Shown here: positions 54,804 to 64,000 of the stretch, piece after piece
Position numbering within the stretch: the first letter of the stretch is position 1
Layout of the letters: every line of letters begins with the position of its first letter
NCBI GenBank assembly: GCA_028753945.1
Contig: JAPNXP010000017.1
Span: 992,001-1,056,000 of the forward strand
Origin: Hexactinellida sp. DTS-2022
Taxonomy: Eukaryota; Porifera; Hexactinellida
Length of the DNA stretch: 64,000 nt
Reading direction: 5' to 3'
Program-made: the position numbers and the translations under genes
Notes under the pieces: generated by a model
Database searches by the model: none
What the model was told of the DNA's origin: nothing
What the model saw: the letters and a program-made list of their open reading frames with translations, nothing else

Positions 54804-55317
54804 CAGGGTCGCCGAATTTTTGATCATTATATTCAGGGCCGGGCGGCCCAATTAGAAGCCCCTAGTAACAACTTTGGGGGCCTAGAAGTAACTTTGGAAC
54901 ACCAACTATACAGGTCAGAATACAATTAATGTAGGTTTAAAACACTAGATTTTTATCAAACTATTATAAACTTTTTGTTATTTCCCAAACAAACTAACTA
55001 AACTAATCTAGACACTGTAAAATTTTAAGAATATGAGAATCTATGTTAGCAATTTTTTTGGATTCCTTCAAAAGCAAACATGTATTCTCGCGAACTGTAG
55101 GAGCCTTGACGAATCCATTTACCACCTTTTCATTTTCAGTTCAATACTATCTACCAATTCTCTATTAATATGCAATAGTGACAAATAAATATGAATTATC
55201 TAAGATAAAATTAGGGTATACAAATCTTAATAACAATAATAATAATGATTATAAATTATGAAAAACATGAAGGGGCTTAGGCCCCACCAGGTTCGCCCCC
55301 TGGTTTCGGCGTCGCTG
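54804..55317. mobile_element. hAT element (514 bp), TSD TTTTCAAC
   Basis: CAGGGTCGCCGAATTTT at the left, GGTTTCGGCGTCGCTG at the right. The exact 8-bp repeat TTTTCAAC lies at 54796-54803 and 55318-55325. Non-coding. Confidence 0.88.
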
Positions 55318-55613
55318 TTTTCAACTACGTACTGGTTTTAGTGCTAGTAACACAAGGAGCAATAATCTATTTTGAGTCTCTCTTACTGTGTAAAAACATT
55401 TGTGAAGTAACTAGGTTATTTTCCGTATAGACATGTTAAATAATCTTCACAATTTTACTAAAAATGTACGTACTATGAGAGTTTTATGAATATATATAAC
55501 TTAGTGCTGGTACATTACCAATTATTACTAAATTTTTATTTATTGTGGAACTTTTAACTCGCTCATTCTTTGTTTATGCAAATACTAGATACTTACCGTA
55601 TTGACGTTTACTT

Positions 55614-55808
55614 CAGGGGCGGTAGAACCCCTTTTTAGTTTTTAGAGTAATTTAAATCATTGATTTTAATTAACATAATTCAAATTAAATAAACTATATT
55701 TCAGTAATATTTGGTTTTTTTATATTTACGATTTCAAATGCTTTGCGCCCTTTTAAAATATTTAAAACCATTTTTAATCAAAAGATTTTAATTTTGACTG
55801 GCGCCCCT
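55614..55808. mobile_element. Probable hAT MITE
   Basis: CAGGGGCGG at the left and GGCGCCCCT at the right, with TTGCGCCCTTTTAAAA inside. No TSD found, so the exact ends are uncertain. Confidence 0.45.
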
Positions 55809-56655
55809 AAACAATAATTACCTACATAGTTTTTAACCGAATGGTATGATCAAGTTCCTGACGCCGCATACGTAATTAGAGCCCTCCATGGAAGTATTGT
55901 GCCATTATGTTTGCAGAGCTAACAATCAACGAAAATTGTCATTTTCTGATTTATACCACAGGTACATGGATCTAGCGCAGACCCTGTAAGTTCTAATTAC
56001 CTAGGGCGCTTTTAAGGGACGAGAAACTCTTTATCTTATGGTGAATTTATATTCGATTATTCGAAGGCCCTGGATTTGAGTTTGATTAGATCCCTAATTT
56101 CTCTCGGAGGAGTAATTTAGAATTGTTGGTTATATTACATGGATTTAACTATGTTGTCTCTATATCAGTAGTCTATCATTGGGCCAAGGGTCCGAGATGG
56201 ATTATTGTGAGTACGATTAGTAATTAAGGACTGTACTAGTATTGGGTAGTAAACTACGTACATGTTAGTGGCTTATATATTTTACAAATTAAACAATTAG
56301 ACTAAAGAGAACTTACTATATATTAATTAACTAATATTTGCAAACATTTTTTACAACTATATCATCGAAAATTGTCAATAATTCAATCTTGTTCAATTTT
56401 ATATATTAAATCATTGCTTAATTTGTCAAATAGCAAATGCTCCTTAGTTTATAAGCAGTAAGGGATTGACCCAATTAAATTCACCTCCACCGGCATCTTT
56501 TTACCAATTAATCTCAGTTTCTTCAATTTCTTTTCACTACAATTGTTTATATCATTTATTAATAACCTTGATATAACTTGTATAATATATAGTATTGAAT
56601 AAGTATCATGCAATATTTCCCCAAGTAATGTATTCCACTTGTAGATAAATCTTGA
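55809..56655. other. AT-rich DNA, no gene seen
   Basis: No recognisable frame, TIR pair or RNA gene. Confidence 0.4.
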
Positions 56656-56659
56656 ACAA

Positions 56660-57262
56660 ATCTATATATTAAAAGCGCAATTGTTGTGTGTGTTTGTTTG
56701 TCCAGAATTAATTGGAAAGACTACGAGTCCCAGAAAGCTGAAATTTGTATACAGGGGTAATTTTGTACTGCGACAACGATCTATTGTTTTTTTAAGAGAA
56801 ATATTTGCATTTTAAAGTGACAAAATTTGTTAGCAAATTAAATTCGAGGGTTTTTAGTATGGATCAGCTAACTTATTCAATTTGTATAAATAGCCTGTGC
56901 ATAATAGAAATATTTTCTGAGGCTGCAATCTGATTGATTGAAAATAAATTTATCTAACCGATCGATCATTGTATATTCTATTGCATATTTTTATTTTAGT
57001 ATTATTTGGATTCGAGCTATCCTTATCGTGCAACTGAAATTTATTGAGCTACTAATGCGAGGATTCAAATTCCCAAACAAATTACAATATGTAGCATTTT
57101 ATTAAGGGGACTTTATGAGGAATATATTTAATACACCACAGAGATGTATATTTCTAGATGATTTGTTTCAACTTTCAAGGTGTAGTAAGTCCGCGCAGCG
57201 GTCGTCAATTGAGGCGTGAAGCGCCGAACAGTCGCAAAGCGACCGAGACCGAAGGGCTCGTT
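56660..57262. mobile_element. Helentron-like fragment
   Basis: Left end TCTATATATTAAAAGCGCAA then TGTGTGTGTTTGTTTGTCCAG, CTGAAATTTGTATACAGGGG, ACGATCTATTG. Near the right are GC hairpins (GTCGCAAAGCGAC, GAGACCGAAGGGCTCG) also found in the element at 62593. Confidence 0.5.
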
Positions 57263-59172
57263 TTACTTAATTATGGTACATATCAATCTAGTTGCTATCC
57301 ACAATATTGACAATGGACTCAAATTAGTCAATTTCATTCTATTCTTATAACTAGTCTACCAATAATCTTCAGTTCGACGTATAAATTAATGAATAGTATA
57401 ACTCAACAATGCATTTAATCTGGCAGAGCCGATCAAATTCTCTAGTTCAATAAGATCAATGTACCTTCTGTTTTTTAAAAGAGAAATCTGTTTATGACGA
57501 TTCATCCAGAATGTCATTTGATTTGAATGGCATTCTGACAAGAATGATCTTTTCTTTCACTGCTACTGAATTTTGATTGAAATTAAAATATTACACCTAA
57601 TGATTCATTAAGATCAATTGTGTGAAACCAAACATATAGTGTAATATAAATTATTCAGCATATACCAAATTGCAAGTCTTGTATAAATATTCCTTCAGAA
57701 CTGTAGGTACTAGTATTATCACAATCTCACTTTAGTATAAATTGTTAATCCATTTATTAGAACTAAAGACATAGTTCTCGCTTTATTTTAGAAATTTGGT
57801 GCCTCTACTGCTTATTCTCTAATTTAGTTTGTCTCTGATTCAAATTATATTGCGAGATACCTTCCACATCATCTCACCTTGAGTAACCATTATTTGTTCA
57901 GGACAAGCACAGAACTGTAATTTCTCAACAAATTCTGACTAACTACCTGTCTTCACGCATGGCTCAGAGAATTCCTTCTCCTTCTAAATTAGGTTGGTGT
58001 ACTTATATTATGATATCTGCTATTATTGCAACATTTTGTTTTATATATATATATTTAAATTTAGTATATTCTTATTATATTTATGAAAATATTATATTTA
58101 AAATTGATATAAATTTATAAATTATACATTTCAGTGGCTTTCTTTACTTTTATTCCCTATTGTTAGCGATTGATTTACTTTTCACAGTTTTTATCTTTTA
58201 TTATTCTTATTTCACCCAAACGGAAGACTACTTTATTTCATTAAATTTTCATAGAAAAATGGCATCAATTTGTAACTCCACATTTCAGGCTAATTCGTTC
58301 CATTCTTTTTAGATATAAATTGCGAGTATATCTCATCCTCTGCTCAAGATAATTTTCACTTTACACAATTTGCACAATTTCAATTTACACAGAAGACCGA
58401 TTTAGTAATTATTACGGTAGTACATTGTCTCCTCAATTTACAAGTATAGATACTTCCAGAAAAAATTATTAAATTGCGCGCTAATATTTATATATATATA
58501 TATAAATATCATTATAAGTACGTAGTATATTAATTATTTCCCCCCAAACTAAATTTTAATAGAAATTAAATACTATTCTCTCAACGTTACTGGGTCCGGG
58601 TGTTGTCGGGCTAATTAGATATAAATGTGTATTATCCAACTTTTGTTATATTATTCAATACTAAAAAAAGAGATTCCTTTTTGTCATAATGCATTTTATG
58701 TTATCCTCTGTATATCATTCTAACTTTCAACCTGCAAATAACATCAGAGAAAAACGCTTCTATCTATACTACATTACTAACTAAAAATTATAGTTGTAAT
58801 TGGTATAAGATTTTCGGAGCTATTCACAACCAGGTAATATTGCGAATAAAAAATGGGATCATGTACATATTATGCCACTTAAAAGGTCATTTTACCTTTG
58901 CGAATTCCTGTTTTACATTGAAAGGTGTTGGCCATATAAGTAATCTTAAAACTAAAGCTATTACTGGAACTTTCAATCCGTTCCTCTCTAAATCACAAAG
59001 TTTCCCATTTTAATATCAGGTTCTCTTTTCGAGATGTTTCAGTTGCAACTTATCCTTACGTTCCATATATGAATTGGGACAATTTGATTCCAGGCATTTG
59101 TCCCAATTTACCAGTGTCCACTCTATTCATAATGCATTTAACAAAGTAGTATATGTAAAAGACTAAGTTCTT
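57263..59172. other. AT-rich DNA, no gene seen
   Basis: About 1.9 kb of very AT-rich sequence with short TA runs (58040, 58492). No frame or repeat pair I can support. Confidence 0.45.
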
Positions 59173-59180
59173 ATTCAGGG

Positions 59181-59481
59181 CAGTGGCGGCGCGAGGGGGG
59201 GTGGCGGGAATTCGCTTGTCTGTTATAGGAGTACTTAATGTTAATGCGGAAATGCTATACGGCCTGGACAGGCAGTCCATAATTAGCTGTTTTGCTGAGA
59301 TACCCCAGTGCCACCGTATACTATTATAGGACAGATTATTTAACTAAGTTTGTCATTAAAAATATCGATTTGGTTTGAATGTGAATTTTGGAATGTCTAC
59401 AACTATTGGGTTTGCCCTTCCAGTGCATTGGTCCGCCCCCCTTTCGCCCTCCCCAATGGGGCTGTGCTGGCGCCGCCCCTG
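59181..59481. mobile_element. Complete hAT MITE, TSD ATTCAGGG
   Basis: CAGTGGCGGCGCGAGGGG at the left, GGCGCCGCCCCTG at the right. The exact 8-bp repeat ATTCAGGG lies at 59173-59180 and 59482-59489. 301 bp. Nearly identical to the truncated copy at 31309-31552. Confidence 0.92.
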
Positions 59482-59489
59482 ATTCAGGG

Positions 59490-60580
59490 TTAGAATTGAA
59501 CGATCCTAGAACCATGAATTTTACACAGATAAATAGTGTTTATATTTCGTTTAAGGGAGTTTCTCGCTCCTTTAATTCAACATAACTACAAAGCTTATAA
59601 TACGCAGCCTGAAGGCCCTATTGATTCGTTCTGTTATAACAATACACTCAATCCATATGGATTTTAGGTATCACCGAATACGGTATGAAATACTATTAGT
59701 AAGTTATAATCATTGGTAATTTAATCATATGCGAAGTTATTCATAGATTAAAGTATAAAATTCGTTTGGGTTGTTTTTCTTGGCACTCCTTTATTTAACA
59801 GTTCTATCTATTATGCGTATTTGATCCCACTTTTTGTACTGTATAGTTCTTGCGTAATTATTTCGAATTAATGTTTTAGAGTTTATGACTTATAGATATT
59901 ACGTTTTTCAGCTATTTGCTAAAGTTAGGGATTTTTGAAACCCTAATTATTACTGTACTGAAAATTCAATAAAATGATAGTTATATAGTAACTCTATCTC
60001 CAATTAATATAACAACAGTTGTAATAGAGTTTATGGATATACCAGTTCGTTAACAATTGCCTTTTTGATAACAGAGTCTTTCCTTGTAATAACTACACAA
60101 TATTATAATTAACCGTAAATTTCAGCTTGTCTATGTTTATTATACACTATACATTTTGATAATATCTCATCAGCTATTCTTGGCTTTGCAAGCCTATGCT
60201 CATGTTTTTTCTGAAGGATGTTAATCTTACTAAGTATTTCCATACAGTTAATTAAATAAGATTGTATTACCACCTGTTCAAGTTATTTATCATATGAAAA
60301 CTAACATGCTGCGATAAAAATAGATTTCTGAGTTGTGAATACTTTATTTGTTGTTAAGTAAATCTGCAGAGCAAATGCGACCTCAGCAATATTATCAAGT
60401 TAGTTATATGATTTACATCTGAGTAGATATACTTTAATTATTGATTTCAAATATAGTATATAGCGCTTGACTAACCTTTGCTAATTTCCCCATCCTTCCC
60501 ACATCGTTGATTACGCCATATGATTATTTATAAATTAATTTTTTCCATTTCCCTTTGAGAATCCAAAATTTAAGCTAATA
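59490..60580. other. AT-rich DNA, no gene seen
   Basis: Nothing recognised. Confidence 0.4.
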
Positions 60581-60738
60581 CAGTAGATGCCGGATATAAG
60601 AACACCGGTTATAACAACATACCGGATATAAGAACATCATACTGGAAAACGGTTTCCATATACCCCTGTATAATCTATATCGGTTATAAGATCACTATAT
60701 GCAGTTCCCGACGATGAACTTATATCCGGCATCCACTG
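60581..60738. mobile_element. pogo/Tigger-like MITE
   Basis: TA-flanked. CAGTAGATGCCGGATATAAG is answered by TTATATCCGGCATCCACTG. GGTTATAAgAACA / GGATATAAGAACA motifs repeat inside. 158 bp; relatives at 42775 and 45522. Confidence 0.88.
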
Positions 60739-62592
60739 TATAACATTCTAATTAATTTTGATTCGGATACTACGTCCGGCTTTCTTTATCTAATTATATA
60801 ATTATTTATCCGATTAATTTTCCACACCTGTTCCCACGATTTATCTAATGTTCATGCTCTTACTATTGTATGTTGGGTTATTTATTTAATAATTTATACA
60901 TAGCTACAAGGACGCATTAGAATCTTACTTTCCATTGGTGAATACGCGTATGCATTTATTAACTAATTGATGTTTCATGTGGCGCAACTTATATTCAAGT
61001 ATACGTAAGGATTTGCATACGATATTGTAATTGGATCACGAAGAGATGGTATGGCTTTCGTTAATTATTCATCTAATATACCTGAATCTAGACTGACACT
61101 TATATTTATTCAAATAAATATAAGTGCCAGTCTATTTATTCCCTTTCATTTTATTGAGAGATTACTTCCAAAAGAAAGAATTCATGAAAATTACTACGCA
61201 TATTATTTGTTTGCGTTCGCTTTATCCGGAATTCGTACAAACGAGGTTCTACCCTATATCTCGCAACCCTTTTTAGGCACATTTGTCCACTCCTTCATCG
61301 CATTCAATCCAGGAGTAATTGCACTCCTCATTATTAAATAAATAGGAAAAATTAAACGTTATTTCAGACATTAAAATGAGTAATCATATAAAAACTATGT
61401 CGTTCTATTTTGATATGGTAAAACTGCATAAGAGAAGCTTAAATAGTTTTTATTTTTTGTATATTAATTTTAGTCCTAGACATAGACACGTCTTTTGACC
61501 TCTAATCAAAAGTGCAAGTGGTGCCCCTATTTAAAAATCGTTTTTGAGTAGCAACTTTGCACCATTGGTAATCTTATCGCTGAGTGCTGCATGCTGGTGG
61601 TGCACTTGCACCTTACTTTGCGTAATAAAATTGGACTTGAATTGTTGAATGAGGCCGGAATCGATCAGTTATACTCGGAGTTGTGGTAAATTGGCGGGTA
61701 AATAATAATATGATTCAAATAATTTGTTACATCTGCTTATAACCTAGATGATATTATTAACACTGTGAGAAAGCTGGTGCGAACAATCTTGATTAATAAT
61801 GCTCTCCTATTTCCTACCAATTAATCTGATGACTAGCACATTATTTTGATTACTAATCGATTCTTCGTATACATATAGTACATATTTGGACTATTACTAA
61901 AATTTAAATATTTGTTTGCTATTTTCATTTGCTTGGACCTCCCAATAAGCATTCCAATAATTTTATCTACAATCATCGTTTGGTAATACTGCTGTGATCT
62001 CAGATGACGTTGTAGATGTTAAATTTGTTCACTATTCGGCTAATCGGGATAAACTGCCTGGAATCAATTGTTAAAACTAAGCGATTTCTACCTGAACGAG
62101 ATGGGGTTTATTCGTGTGCCGAATCGTTTGTACCGAATTATCGGTATTTTGTGTCGACAGTATATCTTTAACAATCTGCATTAAACTAATTTAACCTATA
62201 TCCAAATGATTGGTCTATGTGTGTTTATTATTAAGACATAGTAATCGGAAACCTTCACAAAACCTGATCGCAAGAATAATTGGTTAACTGCCAATGCTAC
62301 TCGACACACGATATAAACATGTTTTATTATTCATACTAGTACACAGTAACAAGTAAAGGCCCTTGGGTTCCAGATCTCTAAATTTGTTTTATGGGCAATG
62401 GGAGGGGGTCCACATAATTCCTTGCATATATTGTAAGTCGCATTGTATTACATATTGTTTAGATATTAAAAAATAGATACCGTATTTAAAAAGGTCAATG
62501 GGTCACTCGATGGCTCATGGGTCACAAATGGGATGGGTCATGGGTCACCAATGTTGACCCATAATCCACTCTGTTACCAACTATTCTCTTGA
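60739..62592. other. AT-rich DNA with one short cruciform
   Basis: 61089-61133 is an inverted repeat with 22-bp arms (TAGACTGACACTTATATTTA on the left), a 1-nt spacer and one mismatch. A 96-codon frame spans it (61051-61341), and its downstream part also overlaps a pogo-like fragment (AAACGAGGTTCTACCC near 61240), so I do not call it a gene. ATGGGTCAC repeats lie at 62497-62560. Confidence 0.5.
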
Positions 62593-63561
62593 TCTATATT
62601 ATTAAAACAAAATTAATCTTTGTGTATATACGTATATATTTGTTTGTATGTACAGAATTGATTGAATAAATTACAATACCCATAGGGCTGATTTTTGGCA
62701 TGCAGGGATATTTTGGGTCTGGCTCGGATAAGTTCGAGTCTTGAACGAAAATTCACACCCACCATGGAATTATGACGTCATTGTTACATTTTTGAAAGTG
62801 TGAAAATCCACCTAATTGCTTATAACTCACTCTCTATGAGAGATAGAAGCGTGCAAATTTAATACACTACGAGCCCTTCGGTCTCGGTCGCTTTGCGACA
62901 GATCGGTGCTACGCACCTCAAGTTAACGGCCGCTATGCGGCCTTACTCCTTACTAAACAATTGATTACATAGTTAGTAATATTTGTCATAGTTATATACT
63001 TATAATACCCGTTAAAAGCTAACTTCTGGATTGAATTTGAATTTTCATTAATTTTTACCTATTTGTGTAAACAACAACAACAACAAATATTCATATTATA
63101 AATTTAGGAATGCGAAATTCGAATTCAGCACACTTGTTTACCCATAATGCCCGTTGAAAGCTAACTTCTAGGTTGATTTTGAATTTTCATTAATTTGTTA
63201 CCTATTTGTGTAAACAACAACAATAAATATTCACATTATAAGTATATAAACGCAAAATTCGTGTTCAGCATACATGTTTACTTATAATACCCGTTGAAAG
63301 CTAACTTCTAGGTCGATTTTGAATTTTCATAAATTTGTTTACCTATTTGTGTAATCAACAACAATAAATACGTATTCATATTATAAATTTGTAAATGCGA
63401 AATTCGAATTCAGCATACTTGTTAACCTATTATAACATTTGGAACTTAGTCTCTATCTCAATTATAAATGCGGTTTCTAGTCCCCCATCACTTTAATACA
63501 ATCCGGACAAACACACAAACACACAAAACACAACAATCGAGATTTAATTATATAGATATAC
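62593..63561. mobile_element. Helentron-like (HINE-type) element with internal tandem repeats
   Basis: The left end (TCTATATTATTAAAACAAAA, then TTTGTTTGTATGTACAGAAT) and right end (ACAATCCGGACAAACACAC, then TTTAATTATATAGAT) are imperfect inverted counterparts. Inside lie GC-rich hairpins (CGGTCGCTTTGCGACAG at about 62885) and three tandem repeats. Non-autonomous Helentrons have inverted ends, a hairpin and internal tandem repeats; no Rep/helicase frame is present. Confidence 0.55.
63000..63425. repeat. ~141-bp tandem repeat, three copies
   Basis: ACCCGTTGAAAGCTAACTTC recurs at about 63007, 63148 and 63288, each followed by TTTGAATTTTCAT, TTACCTATTTGTGTAA, a CAACAA run and CGAAATTCGAATTCAGCA. 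Confidence 0.88.
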
Positions 63562-63669
63562 ATTAATATGTAGTACCAAAATATCCCCAACCCAAAATCA
63601 CAAATATGCTTACTCATTGTCAAAATATGACGTCGTCATCATGAAATACAAACCACTTTAATCTGGAAA

Positions 63670-63775
63670 AATTAATAGTTTTCTCCTTCGCGAGGCACTA
63701 AGTGCCGAGTGTTACACCCAACAGCCGCGAAGCGGTTGTTGTGTGGGGTGTGAGACGTCGCGAAGCGACCGAGTA
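63670..63775. repeat. GC-rich hairpin cluster
   Basis: Short inverted motifs with TTCG or GCGAAGC turns (GCACTAAGTGC, CAGCCGCGAAGCGGTTG, GTCGCGAAGCGAC), as in the other clusters near 33660, 39010, 57190 and 62870. Confidence 0.6.
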
Positions 63776-63827
63776 TATAATATTATAATTGCTAAAATCC
63801 CTTGATTTTCCTGAACTTTGCTTAATA

Positions 63828-64000
63828 CAGTCAACTCCGCTTAACGGGGTCATTCTTTCAAGTACATAATAATCCCAATAGAAGATAATACAAATATTTT
63901 CGGTTAACCTGGTCAAAGTTATGAAATTTGAGTACAAATTTAGTTATTTTGGGCAAAATTTGGGTTGATTGAATCAATATTCGCTTAAAAGAATCCCGAA
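63828..64000. mobile_element. pogo-like MITE cut by the window end
   Basis: TA-CAGTCAACTCCGCTTAACGG with CGGTTAACCTGGTCA and TTCGCTTAAAAG motifs; the right terminus lies beyond 64000. Confidence 0.6.

Noticed and set aside
59056..59280. 74-codon minus-strand frame.
   Set aside because: It lies across the end of a complete hAT MITE and is also created in the truncated copy.
61051..61341. 96-codon plus-strand frame with hydrophobic stretches.
   Set aside because: It spans a 45-bp inverted repeat and a pogo-like MITE fragment, so the frame is probably accidental.
61820..61870. CTGATGA at 61823, and TCATCAG at about 8868, 18386 and 21255, as further hammerhead cores.
   Set aside because: No GAAA at the right distance, no helix II and no cleavage-site strand; only the core word is present.

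Overview
The window is nuclear DNA of an AT-rich animal, probably an invertebrate; the species cannot be told from the sequence. The case for an animal rests on a spliced protein kinase gene with a GT-AG intron, a Maf-type bZIP reading frame, an AARSD1-type tRNA-editing gene, and many animal-type DNA transposons (hAT, pogo/Tigger-like, P-like, Tc1-like, Helentron-like). Three protein-coding genes are well supported: a small Maf-like bZIP (13-315, minus), AARSD1 (29828-31030, plus) and a two-exon Cys-rich protein kinase (31632-34790, plus). A fourth coding remnant is a decayed THAP-domain, P-element-like transposase (about 23963-26056, minus), inside an element whose ends are intact.

Layout. 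0-4.8 kb: bZIP gene, small MITEs, a foldback element with tandem-repeat arms, and a 620-bp element carrying a hammerhead ribozyme. 4.8-23.6 kb: an 18.8-kb array of a complex repeat (units of about 1.43 kb and 0.7-1.07 kb), each unit carrying a roughly 120-bp hairpin, with expansions of a 60-bp palindromic minisatellite, ending in a near-perfect palindrome of about 727 bp. 23.6-26.3 kb: the P-like element, inserted just beyond the array. 26.3-29.8 kb: inverted copies of a P-type MITE, pogo-like and hAT MITEs. 29.8-34.8 kb: the gene-bearing island. 35-64 kb: no convincing host gene, but a dense, nested set of DNA transposons, many with target-site duplications (TSDs) I could read directly.

The most striking content is a pair of related structured elements at 3869-4172 and 49417-49754. 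Each encodes, on the minus strand, a complete type III hammerhead ribozyme (3951-4000 and 49502-49551). Beside it lies a row of hairpins separated by four copies of the 9-mer CGTACTGCC. Several stems differ in sequence between the two copies but keep their base pairing, the expected sign of selection on RNA (or single-stranded DNA) structure. The second copy lies inside several nested transposons (about 47.8-51.8 kb).

The three host genes share no evident pathway. AARSD1 hydrolyses Ser-tRNA(Ala), the kinase is an unclassified Ser/Thr-type enzyme, and the bZIP is a probable DNA-binding dimerising regulator. The 5' flanks of AARSD1 and of the kinase are occupied by transposon sequence (a P-type MITE ending 39 bp before the AARSD1 start codon; a truncated hAT MITE ending 79 bp before the kinase start codon).
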